Notes: generated from the letters alone by a model not told the origin. A DNA stretch of 10,039 nucleotides from Bdellovibrionales bacterium (GCA_023250775.1 JAHFAA010000114.1:1-10039); one strand, 5' to 3'. Counted from the first letter of the stretch, positions 1 through 7,175 are shown. Translations and numbers: made by a program.

Positions 1-257
1 ATTTTTTTGCGATAATTTTTTTCGCCCATGTCGGGAATAGTTTGACCGTCCCACAGAATTTCTCCGCTGCTGGGGGTCTCAAGATGGAGAAGCGTTTTGG
101 CGAGAGTGCTTTTACCGCAACCAGATTCGCCCACCACCCCGAGCGTCTTGCCTTTATTCAGCAAAAAAGAAACGCCATCCAAGGCGCGAATGGTCTTGGC
201 CTCGGCCGGCCATTTTTTTACGAGATAATATTTTTTTAGATCTTGAACTTTCAGCAT
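1..257 (-). CDS. dppF: DppF, dipeptide ABC transporter ATP-binding protein (N-terminal part, cut by window edge)
   Basis: Second ATPase subunit of the dipeptide importer; it would pair with DppD on the cytoplasmic face of DppBC. Only the first 85 codons are in the window; the family is usually about 330 residues. The visible part starts MLKVQDLKKYYLVKKW, has the segment ALDGVSFLLNKGKTLGVVGE typical of DppF/OppF, and an intact Walker A, GESGCGKST, at residues 43-51. The Q-loop, signature and Walker B lie beyond the left edge. The ATG at 257-255 follows the dppD stop by 3 bases; the only purine-rich stretch upstream (GGAAGG) is about 14 bases away, so translation is probably coupled to dppD. 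The lysine-rich N-terminus is encoded by several A7 runs. Identity as the dpp rather than the opp ATPase rests mainly on position after dppABCD. Confidence 0.93.
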   Translation of the reverse strand, partial: MLKVQDLKKYYLVKKWPAEAKTIRALDGVSFLLNKGKTLGVVGESGCGKSTLAKTLLHLETPSSGEILWDGQTIPDMGEKNYRKK

Positions 258-260
258 AAT

Positions 261-1229
261 TTACGCCGGCCTTCCGTTTGAAAGTGGATAAAAACAGCGC
301 GTGGGCCCAGCATCGCTAGGCATTTCCCGCCGGCATTTATCTTGAGCATAGCTGCAGCGAGGATGGAACTGACAACCTTGAGGACGATGGCGCAGATCAG
401 GCACCATGCCTGGAATGGAAGGCAAGCGCGCTTTTCCTTTGGTACTCACTTCCGCAGTGGGATGCCCCGCTAAAAGACCGGAGGTATAAGGATGAGTGGG
501 ATGATGAATGACCTCTTGAGTGAGACCGGACTCGACTACTTCACCGGCATACATGACTTGAATGCGATCAGTATTTTGTGCCACCACTCCCAGATCGTGG
601 GTGACCAACATCAAAGACATTTGGCGCTTTTCCTGGAGATCTTTTAAGAGTCGCAGAATTTGGTCTTGAATGGTGACATCCAGAGCAGTGGTGGGCTCAT
701 CGGCGATCAGCAGCTTGGGGTTAGAGCTAATCGCCATGGCGATCATCACCCGTTGCGCCATGCCGCCTGATAGTTCGTGAGGGTAGGCCTTAAGTCGCTC
801 GCTGGGCGCGGGAATTCCAACCTGCTCCATCAAATTTAAGGACTCTGACCATGCCTCTTTTTTAGAAAAATCTCGGTGGACTAAAAGTGTTTCCACCAGC
901 TGGTGGCCGACTGTGTAGCAGGGATTGAGGGCCGACATGGGATCTTGAAAAATCATGGCAATGTCTTTTCCACGCAATCGTTGCCACTGACGCTCACTCA
1001 TGCTGACGAGATCGTTGCCTTCAAAGGCCAAACGGGTGGCAGAAATTTTTGCTTGAGTGGGGAGAAGTCCCATGATCGCCAGATTGGTGATGGATTTTCC
1101 GCAGCCAGATTCACCCACCACACCCAACGTTTCGCCCATCTTAAGAGAAAAACTCAAATCACGCACGGCCGTTAGCGGGCCATATTTTGTGTCGAAAGTA
1201 ATTGTGAGATTTTGGACGTCTAACAACAT
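261..1229 (-). CDS. dppD: DppD, dipeptide ABC transporter ATP-binding protein
   Basis: ATPase subunit that drives peptide import through DppBC at the inner membrane. The protein is 322 residues, close to the roughly 327 of E. coli DppD. Visible motifs: Walker A GESGCGKS (39-46), Q-loop Gln95 in IFQDPMSALNP, ABC signature LSGGMAQR (153-160), Walker B LLIADEP (173-179) with catalytic Glu178, and switch His211. The C-terminal oligopeptide-transporter extension carries HPYTSGLL and four cysteines (286, 292, 299, 312) in the C-x5-C-x6-C arrangement that binds a [4Fe-4S] cluster in a characterised DppD. The frame stays open upstream to 1385, but that stretch overlaps dppC and has no family similarity. 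The family start MLLDVQNLTITF at 1229, 2 bases after the dppC stop, is chosen. No close ribosome binding site is seen (GAGG lies about 14 bases upstream), so coupling to dppC is likely. Confidence 0.95.
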   Translation of the reverse strand: MLLDVQNLTITFDTKYGPLTAVRDLSFSLKMGETLGVVGESGCGKSITNLAIMGLLPTQAKISATRLAFEGNDLVSMSERQWQRLRGKDIAMIFQDPMSALNPCYTVGHQLVETLLVHRDFSKKEAWSESLNLMEQVGIPAPSERLKAYPHELSGGMAQRVMIAMAISSNPKLLIADEPTTALDVTIQDQILRLLKDLQEKRQMSLMLVTHDLGVVAQNTDRIQVMYAGEVVESGLTQEVIHHPTHPYTSGLLAGHPTAEVSTKGKARLPSIPGMVPDLRHRPQGCQFHPRCSYAQDKCRREMPSDAGPTRCFYPLSNGRPA

Positions 1230-1231
1230 GT

Positions 1232-2113
1232 TTATTTCTTTAACCTCGGGTCCAGCGCATCTCGCAGACCATCGCCGACTAAGTTGAGCGCCAAAACCAC
1301 CAATAAAATAGATAGTCCCGGAAAGGTCACCATCCAAGGCGAACTTTCCATAAACGGTCGAGCGTCGGCCAGCATCGTTCCCCATTCAGGAGTTGGTGGT
1401 TGAGCGCCAAGACCTAAAAAGCCCAAGGCCGCGGCATTTAAAATTCCCTCACTCAAACCCAAAGTGGCCTGAACAATAATGGGTGCCGTGCAATTGGGGA
1501 GAATCTCACTTAGCATAATGCGGATATGACCTGCTCCATAAGCGTGAGCGGCGGTGACGTAAGCGCGTTTTTTCTCCGCCATGACCAAGGCGCGTACCAG
1601 TCGAATGTAATTGGGGATGGCGACAATACTGACCGCCCAAACGGCATTGACCAGGCCCGGGCCCAAGATGGCCGCGACCACAATGGCGAGCAGAGTTGAG
1701 GGAAGGGCCATGATAATATCGGTTAAACGCATAATGGTGCTATCAACATGTTTTTCAAAATAGCCCGCCAGCAATCCTAAGATGGTGCCACTGATCAAGC
1801 TGACAACCACCACCATGAGACCAACACCCAGTGAGAGTGAGGTGCCGTAAATTAAGCGTGAAAGGATATCGCGTCCAACGTCGTCGGTGCCCAGGAAAAA
1901 TTTGATATTGCCGCCAGAGGTGAAAGCGGGTGGGAGACGATAGGTGCCTTCGAATAATTGTGATGGACTATAAGGAGCGAGCAGAGGTGAGAAAATGCCG
2001 ATGGCGATAAAAAAAGTGAGAACCGCCAACCCAATAACAGCGCCGCGGTTTTGGGCAAAGCTGTGCCAAAATTCTCTAAAAGGGGAAAGTTCTTTTTGCT
2101 GATTAGTTTCCAT
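1232..2113 (-). CDS. dppC: DppC, dipeptide ABC transporter permease
   Basis: Inner-membrane permease that forms the translocation pore with DppB. From the chosen start it has 293 residues. It opens with the short cytoplasmic segment PFREFWHSFAQNRGAVIG typical of DppC/OppC, then a first membrane helix (about 24-46), the hallmark LGTDDVGRDILSRLIYGTSL (74-93), further helices at about 93-117, 135-152, 155-173, 210-235 and 262-282, and the EAA coupling loop that contacts the ATPases at about 185-207 (AYVTAAHAYGAGHIRIMLSE). Two starts are possible: ATG at 2140 (28-base overlap with dppB) or ATG at 2113, which shares one base with the dppB stop (TAATG). The second is preferred because TAATG is a classic coupling arrangement and the nine extra residues are not typical of the family. 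It ends 2 bases before dppD. Confidence 0.93.
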   Translation of the reverse strand: METNQQKELSPFREFWHSFAQNRGAVIGLAVLTFFIAIGIFSPLLAPYSPSQLFEGTYRLPPAFTSGGNIKFFLGTDDVGRDILSRLIYGTSLSLGVGLMVVVVSLISGTILGLLAGYFEKHVDSTIMRLTDIIMALPSTLLAIVVAAILGPGLVNAVWAVSIVAIPNYIRLVRALVMAEKKRAYVTAAHAYGAGHIRIMLSEILPNCTAPIIVQATLGLSEGILNAAALGFLGLGAQPPTPEWGTMLADARPFMESSPWMVTFPGLSILLVVLALNLVGDGLRDALDPRLKK

Positions 2114-3123
2114 TATTGGCGCATCCGTGGATTGGCCCATAAGTAGAGCACATCAACAATGGTATTAGTTAAGATAACCAAGCTTGCAATCATCACCACT
2201 CCACCTTGAATTACGGGATAGTCGCGGGCGTTGATGCTAAAAACAATCCACTTGCCGATGCCCGGCCAGGAAAAAATCATCTCAGTTAAAATAGCGCCGG
2301 TGATAATGCTGCCAAAGAGCAAACCTAAAATTGTGATGATTGGAACCATGGCATTTCGTAAGGCGTGGACAATCACCACGCGCACATAAGGGAGGCCCTT
2401 GGCCCTGGCGGTTCTGATATAATCTTCACCTAAAACTTCCAGCATGCTTGAACGAGTCATTCTCGCCACCACGGCGAGAGGAATGGTACCCATGGCGAGC
2501 GCTGGCAAGATCAGATGTGAGAGCGCACTTTTAAAAGCGGCGAATCCACCATCGGGGGACATCCAGGAATCAATGAGGAGAAGTCCGGTGTGTCTCTCAA
2601 TTTCATAAAGCACATCAATGCGACCACTGACGGGCGTCCAACCCAATTTCACAGAAAAAACAATAATGAGCATGAGGCCCCACCAAAAGATGGGCATGGA
2701 ATATCCAACTAGGCCCGCACCCATGAGGCTGTAATCAAAAATGGTATTGCGTTTAACCGCCGCGATAATGCCGAACGGGATTCCCAGCGTAATGGCAAAG
2801 GTCATGGCCATAATTCCCAGTTCCAGCGTGGCGGGAAAGCGATCTAAAAACTCTGTCAGCACCGGACGTTTTGAAACAATGGAGTAACCGAAGTCACCTC
2901 TTAAAACGTTGCTTAAAAAAGTAAAATATTGGTGCAGCAAGCTTCGATCCAATCCCATGGTGCGCTTCATTTCGGCGTACATCTGAGGATCGGCGCCCCG
3001 TTCACCCAAGAGAAGCATGATGGGATCTCCCGGCACCAACCGGATAAGTAAAAATGCCAATACGGAAACCCCCAACAGCGTCGGGATGAGATTGAGAATT
3101 TTTTTAAGTACGGCCTTCAACAT
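2113..3123 (-). CDS. dppB: DppB, dipeptide ABC transporter permease
   Basis: Partner permease of DppC in the inner membrane, 336 residues (E. coli DppB is about 339). It begins MLKAVLKKILNLIPTLLGVS, the usual OppB/DppB amphipathic start leading into helix 1 (about 9-30), followed by RLVPGDP, an extracytoplasmic segment with RGDFGYSIVSKRPV, and helices at about 100-122, 132-158, 203-222, 259-281 and 306-330. The long periplasmic insert between helices 3 and 4 (about 160-200) is normal for DppB. The EAA loop is at about 238-257 (RTARAKGLPYVRVVIVHALR). The start lies 9 bases after the dppA stop. Oddly, those 9 bases read GACCTCCTT, the complement of a ribosome binding site, so initiation probably relies on ribosomes finishing dppA. 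The stop overlaps the dppC start by one base. Confidence 0.95.
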   Translation of the reverse strand: MLKAVLKKILNLIPTLLGVSVLAFLLIRLVPGDPIMLLLGERGADPQMYAEMKRTMGLDRSLLHQYFTFLSNVLRGDFGYSIVSKRPVLTEFLDRFPATLELGIMAMTFAITLGIPFGIIAAVKRNTIFDYSLMGAGLVGYSMPIFWWGLMLIIVFSVKLGWTPVSGRIDVLYEIERHTGLLLIDSWMSPDGGFAAFKSALSHLILPALAMGTIPLAVVARMTRSSMLEVLGEDYIRTARAKGLPYVRVVIVHALRNAMVPIITILGLLFGSIITGAILTEMIFSWPGIGKWIVFSINARDYPVIQGGVVMIASLVILTNTIVDVLYLWANPRMRQ

Positions 3124-3130
3124 AAGGAGG
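3124..3130 (-). promoter_or_regulatory. Anti-Shine-Dalgarno sequence in place of the dppB ribosome binding site
   Basis: The transcript reads CCTCCTT directly before the dppB ATG. This equals the conserved 3' end of 16S rRNA rather than its complement, so it cannot act as a ribosome binding site. It could pair with a GGAG in the 3' end of dppA or elsewhere in the mRNA. The dppB start is nevertheless supported by the family N-terminus. The sequence is certain; a role is speculative. Confidence 0.45.
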
Positions 3131-3132
3131 TC

Positions 3133-4722
3133 TTACTGGAGATAAACTTCGCGGAAAATATCTCCACCAAGTGGGTCGATTTTGTAGCCTTGAACCTTGT
3201 TCGACATGGCCCTGTAAATCATGGCGTGGGCCACCGGGACCCATGGAGTTCGATCATGGAAAATTTCCTGTGCCTGAATGTAAAGCTTGGTTCGTGCCGC
3301 CTGATCAGAAATTGTTTTGGCCTTGACGATCTTCTGATTAAAATCTTTCTGGCACCATTGCGCCACGTTCGAACCGGCGGTCATACCACTGCATCCGAGA
3401 AGGACGTTCAAAAAATTGTCAGGGTCGCCATTGTCCCCGGTCCAGCCTAGCTGAATCATCTGGTGTTCGCCATTACGACTCTTGGCCAAGTATGTGGGCC
3501 AATCATAAGTGATCAACTTTACCTTGATACCAACTTTGGCCAAATCAGCTTGCATCATTTCCCCCATCTTTTTTCCGTTGGGGTTGTAAGGGCGAGTGAC
3601 AGGAAGGGTCCAAATTTCGGCGTCGAAACCGTTTGGGAAACCGGCCTTTGCCAAGAGGGCCTTGGCCTTTTCAATGTTGAAGTCATAATCCACCGCCTTG
3701 TCGTTGTATCCCCAGATGGTGGGGGGCAGAGGATTTTTGGCGATCATGGCGTTACCCATATAGATGGCATTGATGTAACTGGCGCGATTTAAAGCGTGAT
3801 AGATGGCGCGACGGACATCCAGATTGTCATAAGGTTTTTTCTTCACGTTGAACGCCAAGTAGCCAACGTTCAGTCCCGCAGATTCCATGACTTTTAGGTT
3901 GCTATCTTTTCTCATGGAATTAATGTCAGCAGGTGCTGGCTCAATAATCAGATGGCATTCGCCAGTTTTTAATTTTTGATAGCGAACGTTGGCGTCAGGG
4001 GTAATGGCGAAAACCAGCTTGTCAATTTTGGGCGCCCCTTGCCAGTAAGTGGGGTTGGCCTCAAAGCGCACCATGGTATCTTTTTCGTAAGAGCGAAAGA
4101 TGAAAGGCCCTGTTCCGACGGGAAAATTATCGATGTCTTCTTTTTTATTTTCTTTGAGCAATTTGTCGGCGTATTCCTTGGACAAAATACTCATAAAACT
4201 CATGGCGAGGTTGGCAATGAAAGGAGATTCTGGCTTGTTGAGCTTAAACTCCACAGTATAGCTGTCGATCTTTTTGACTGTATTGATGAGGCTATCGACT
4301 TCCATGGCCTTAAAGTATTCATAATTGCCCCCACCCACGGAGTGATAAGCGTTTGAAGGGTCTTTTTGTCGCTCGACTGAGAAAAGCACATCATCGGCGT
4401 TAAATTCGCGCGTGGGGGTGAAGTATTTCGTTGTGCCAAATTTAACTCCATGGCGCAGTTTGAAGGTATAGGTTTTTCCATCAGGGCTAACGGTCCAACT
4501 TTCCGCCAGGGCCGGAACAATTTCAGTCGTTCCGTATTTGAATTCCACCAAACGATTATAGATAGGGTGTCCCGAAGCATTGTTGGAGGTTCCATCAGTC
4601 GTAATCTGAGGATTAAATGAGGTGGGGCTACCCTCAGAGCAGTAGACAAAGGTCGTGCCCGCGTGTGCGCCAGAGGAAACGATCAGCAGAATCAAACTGA
4701 ATAAAAGTTGCCCTAATTTCAT
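3133..4722 (-). CDS. dppA: DppA, periplasmic dipeptide-binding protein
   Basis: Periplasmic solute-binding protein (SBP family 5) that captures di/tripeptides and delivers them to DppBC. It has 529 residues; E. coli DppA has 535. Residues 1-21 form a Sec signal peptide (hydrophobic core LLFSLILLIVSS, probable cleavage after AHA); there is no lipobox cysteine, so the mature protein should be soluble. The body shows the family pattern throughout (ALAESWTVSPDGKTYTFKLR, VGTGPFIF, YLAFNV, DVRRAI) and ends in a KVQGYKIDPLGG segment. GWTGDNGDPDNF at 426-437 matches the DppA ligand-binding segment; Asp430 aligns with the E. coli aspartate that grips the peptide N-terminus. Cysteines 28/256 and 444/457 have the same spacing as the two E. 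coli DppA disulfides. The ATG at 4722 is preceded by a weak AGGA at 10 bases. This is the first gene of the dpp operon. Confidence 0.96.
   Translation of the reverse strand: MKLGQLLFSLILLIVSSGAHAGTTFVYCSEGSPTSFNPQITTDGTSNNASGHPIYNRLVEFKYGTTEIVPALAESWTVSPDGKTYTFKLRHGVKFGTTKYFTPTREFNADDVLFSVERQKDPSNAYHSVGGGNYEYFKAMEVDSLINTVKKIDSYTVEFKLNKPESPFIANLAMSFMSILSKEYADKLLKENKKEDIDNFPVGTGPFIFRSYEKDTMVRFEANPTYWQGAPKIDKLVFAITPDANVRYQKLKTGECHLIIEPAPADINSMRKDSNLKVMESAGLNVGYLAFNVKKKPYDNLDVRRAIYHALNRASYINAIYMGNAMIAKNPLPPTIWGYNDKAVDYDFNIEKAKALLAKAGFPNGFDAEIWTLPVTRPYNPNGKKMGEMMQADLAKVGIKVKLITYDWPTYLAKSRNGEHQMIQLGWTGDNGDPDNFLNVLLGCSGMTAGSNVAQWCQKDFNQKIVKAKTISDQAARTKLYIQAQEIFHDRTPWVPVAHAMIYRAMSNKVQGYKIDPLGGDIFREVYLQ
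3137..3166 (-). repeat. Inverted repeat at the dppA 3' end (possible mRNA hairpin)
   Basis: On the minus-strand transcript TGGAGATA (3166-3159) is followed after 14 bases by its exact complement TATCTCCA (3144-3137). The loop contains a smaller TTC/GAA pairing. It lies in the last codons of dppA and ends just before the stop codon, 13 bases ahead of the dppB start. A hairpin here could protect the dppA message and hold dppA expression above that of the membrane genes, as seen for binding-protein genes in other ABC transporter operons. The pairing is seen directly; the function is inferred. Confidence 0.5.
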
Positions 4723-4732
4723 AAGAAGTTAT

Positions 4733-4736
4733 TCCT
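4733..4736 (-). promoter_or_regulatory. Weak ribosome binding site of dppA
   Basis: AGGA stands 10 bases upstream of the dppA ATG, a little farther than ideal. It is the only purine-rich candidate near this start, and the signal peptide confirms the start itself. Confidence 0.5.
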
Positions 4737-4758
4737 AAATTTGATGATTGTTTAACTT

Positions 4759-4772
4759 TGCTAAGACTAGCA
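4759..4772. repeat. Small inverted repeat upstream of dppA
   Basis: TGCTA-AGAC-TAGCA is a perfect 5-bp inverted repeat with a 4-base centre, 37-50 bases upstream of the dppA start codon. It sits in the 101-base gap (4723-4823) after the methyltransferase gene, where a dpp promoter or operator would be expected. No convincing -35/-10 pair and no T-tailed terminator hairpin were found in this gap. It could be an operator half-site pair or chance. Confidence 0.25.
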
Positions 4773-4823
4773 CAGGCCTTTCAATTCATCTATTGCATTC
4801 TTGTTTTTGCGCACTTTCCCATT

Positions 4824-5666
4824 TCAAGGGACGAAAAATCGATCAGACAGGTCCGTTAAATTTAGGTCGGATAAGATTCGCTTCAGTTTCTCTCCGCTTT
4901 TTTTGCTCGGGCCATTTTTTAGTCTGGCCAAAATTAGTTCATTTTTCATGGAATGCTCAAGTCCGGTCAATTCAGTCACGGTAACTTGATACCCAAAGGC
5001 CTCTAATTGAAGACAGCGCAGGACATTGGTTAGGTGACTTCCAAATTCGCGGGTATGGAGTGGATGTCTCCACAACTCGGTCAAAGGCAGCGTGGCCAGA
5101 GATTTCTCTTTATTTTGTTTCAGCACGGAGGCCACCTCCGCCTGGCAGCAGGGGATGAGCACAAGATTTTTGGCCTTTCTCAAAATGCCAAATTTAATGG
5201 CATCATCCGTGGCGGTGTCACAAGCATGCAGGGCCGTCACAATTTCCACTTCGGCGGGAAGGTTCGGTGACGTCATGGATTCTTCCACCGTCAGATGATA
5301 AAATTTCATGCGAGTGAAGTTAAGCTTCTGCGCTAGGGTCATGGACTTCATCACCAACTCTTTGCGAGTTTCGATGCCGACCACATGGCCGAAATCTTTT
5401 TGCTTGATAAAGAGATCGTAAAGAATAAAACCGAGATAAGACTTGCCGGCGCCGTGATCAACAAGGGAAAAATCTTTTTTCCCTTTCAAGGCCTCTTGAT
5501 AGACTTCTTCTAAAATCGGTTTGATGAAGTTGAACAGGTGATAGACCTGCTTTAACTTGCGCCTGGAATCCTGATTCATTTTTCCATCGCGAGTGAGAAT
5601 ATGCAGCTCTTTTAAGAGTTCAACCGATTGCTCGGGATGAATTTCTGGAAAGAGCTGCTTGTCCAT
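4824..5666 (-). CDS. SAM-dependent methyltransferase, METTL25-like (Methyltransf_32 type)
   Basis: Predicted cytoplasmic class I methyltransferase of 280 residues; the substrate is unknown. An N-terminal helical part (1-65) leads into motif I, LVDHGAGKSYLG (68-79), which should bind S-adenosylmethionine. VVGIET (95-100) fits motif II, where an acidic residue holds the ribose. ALHACDTATDDAI (145-157) and IPCCQ (171-175) match the LHACG..TD and PCC signatures of the family that includes eukaryotic METTL25 and RRNAD1. A later TGLEHSMKNELILARL (234-249) also looks conserved, and the tail is basic. The assignment is from motif memory, not a search. The ATG at 5666 lies 3 bases after the protease stop with no ribosome binding site between, so it is probably translated by coupling to the protease gene. 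RNA or protein methylation are both possible; a role in nutrient uptake is not implied by the sequence. Confidence 0.8.
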   Translation of the reverse strand: MDKQLFPEIHPEQSVELLKELHILTRDGKMNQDSRRKLKQVYHLFNFIKPILEEVYQEALKGKKDFSLVDHGAGKSYLGFILYDLFIKQKDFGHVVGIETRKELVMKSMTLAQKLNFTRMKFYHLTVEESMTSPNLPAEVEIVTALHACDTATDDAIKFGILRKAKNLVLIPCCQAEVASVLKQNKEKSLATLPLTELWRHPLHTREFGSHLTNVLRCLQLEAFGYQVTVTELTGLEHSMKNELILARLKNGPSKKSGEKLKRILSDLNLTDLSDRFFVP

Positions 5667-5669
5667 AGG

Positions 5670-7175
5670 CTAGTTTTGAAAAGTTACGTGTTGATGAGTC
5701 GACTCGGCAGTATAGACTTTTCCTTCAGAAGGAATAGAGGCGCGAAAGAAAATATCATACTCGCCATTGGGGAGAGAATTTGTCCGATAACCCAATTTCA
5801 TGGCAGGCAGAACGACATCATACAATTTCCTGTCGACCACTTTTTGTGTGCTATCAACCACTAAAAATTCCAAGGACTGAATGGCCACGGGAGCTGATTG
5901 CGTTTTAACCGTGAATTCAACTCGCTCCTTCATTGGTTGATCCATAGAAAAATCAACGGGACTAAAGCTGACGCTCATGCTTGGCTCACTATTGATCACG
6001 ACAAAAGATTTTACCAAGGATTTTAACTGAGCGTTCGATTCTGAGTTAACAAAAATTTCGTATCGGCCTTCGGCCATGGAGGCCGTGTCAAAAGAGGCGA
6101 TACAATTGGTTTGCTCTGACTTTTGACAGGGAAGAGAAGCGACAAAGTTTGTACCGGGTTTGCGAATGTTGACTTGGAAATTGTCGTCTTTTCCAAACTG
6201 CGCTTTGATGTCCATCATGCCGGAGACATAATCGTTATTTTTGGGAGAAACGACAGCAACATAATTCGCTTGAGTTGGCATTTCAAAGCCAATCGTTTGT
6301 GACCCGATGCCCGATTTATCATCCCAAGAAATGCGAACATAGCCGTGCTCACCCCAATCTCCCCCCCATGAGTTGCGCACGATCCAGTAGCGTTCGCTGT
6401 CGTTGTAACCGACCAAGCTCAGGGCATGGCCACCCAAGGCCTCACGCGAAACTGATTTGTAAATTCCACTTTTGTAACTGATAAAATCGGCATAGACCGT
6501 CATGGTGGTCATGAGTGGGCCTTTCTTAAGCGCCTCTTTGACAGCGGCGACTGAATTGCCGAAGCCACCTGCAGGACTGAAACTTTTAGAAACTTTGAAA
6601 ACGCGGCCCGCTTGATCAGGGCAAAATTGTTTGCACGAAACATCTTCCGCCGTCGAACCCATGGTATAGGGAGCGCAGGCGCTATCGATCAGACCGGAAC
6701 GTTTGACGTAAGAAGCAGCGGAAGAGGGATACCAGCCGCTTTCACAGGAACCACCGCCGCAGGCAAAAAGCGCTTCGGGAGAAAGATTGGGTTTGAGCCA
6801 AGGTAATCCTGAAGAGATCGAGGCGGTTGCTTCGATGGTGGCGACTGTGGCAAAGGCCACGCATGAACCACAATTGCCCTGATTCATCACATCACCCAGC
6901 CAGTTGATGCCGTTTTGATTGCGCCAATCCACGCTCTCGTAAGAATAACCTTTGGCATAAGCATCAGAATAGTTGAGGGCGCGGCTCGGTCGTTCCTTCG
7001 AGCCCAGCATGCGCACAACCTCAGCGCGAGAAAGCTTGGTCAGGTGGTTTTCACCCGCAATCCATTTGGCGTGAGAAGTTTGCAAAACCTTTTGCAACTC
7101 TGGCACGTTGACAATTTTGTCATTGGAAAAAACGGAAAATGATAAGGGAATCACTAAGAGGAGCAATATTCTCAT
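5670..7175 (-). CDS. Secreted papain-family (C1A) cysteine protease with C-terminal beta-rich extension
   Basis: Exported cysteine endopeptidase, 501 residues. Residues 1-17 (MRILLLLVIPLSFSVFS) form a Sec signal peptide. A short propeptide at about 20-75 contains HAKWIAGENHLTKLSRAEV, recalling cathepsin B/C propeptides rather than the long I29 type. The mature domain begins near SVDWRNQNGINWLGDVMNQG. Active-site residues are complete: Gln99 (oxyanion hole), Cys105 in NCGSCVAFA, His250 in LGGHALSLVGYN and Asn268 in RNSWGGDWGEHGYVRI. The catalytic domain ends near 300. About 200 residues follow that look like two beta-sandwich (Ig-like) modules (about 303-396 and 398-499) of unknown role, perhaps substrate binding. 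The frame is open to an ATG at 7214, but the signal peptide and the AAGGAAGG ribosome binding site both place the start at 7175. It lies 118 bases after the deaminase gene and is followed by the coupled methyltransferase gene. Confidence 0.9.
   Translation of the reverse strand: MRILLLLVIPLSFSVFSNDKIVNVPELQKVLQTSHAKWIAGENHLTKLSRAEVVRMLGSKERPSRALNYSDAYAKGYSYESVDWRNQNGINWLGDVMNQGNCGSCVAFATVATIEATASISSGLPWLKPNLSPEALFACGGGSCESGWYPSSAASYVKRSGLIDSACAPYTMGSTAEDVSCKQFCPDQAGRVFKVSKSFSPAGGFGNSVAAVKEALKKGPLMTTMTVYADFISYKSGIYKSVSREALGGHALSLVGYNDSERYWIVRNSWGGDWGEHGYVRISWDDKSGIGSQTIGFEMPTQANYVAVVSPKNNDYVSGMMDIKAQFGKDDNFQVNIRKPGTNFVASLPCQKSEQTNCIASFDTASMAEGRYEIFVNSESNAQLKSLVKSFVVINSEPSMSVSFSPVDFSMDQPMKERVEFTVKTQSAPVAIQSLEFLVVDSTQKVVDRKLYDVVLPAMKLGYRTNSLPNGEYDIFFRASIPSEGKVYTAESTHQHVTFQN

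Noticed and set aside
1230..1385. A 52-residue N-terminal extension of DppD in the same frame
   Set aside because: It overlaps the dppC coding end, has no similarity to the family, and the normal DppD start MLLDVQ lies at 1229.
2114..2140. Earlier ATG for dppC giving nine more residues
   Set aside because: It would overlap dppB by 28 bases without a ribosome binding site; the TAATG start at 2113 fits family and operon layout better. Not fully excluded.
3463..4356. Plus-strand open frames of 109 and 126 codons inside dppA
   Set aside because: They are antisense to a strongly conserved gene, have no ribosome binding site of note and no recognisable domain.
4748..4989. Two plus-strand open frames of 62 and 78 codons across the dppA-methyltransferase gap
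   Set aside because: They mostly mirror the 3' end of the methyltransferase gene and have unlikely composition; no upstream ribosome binding site.
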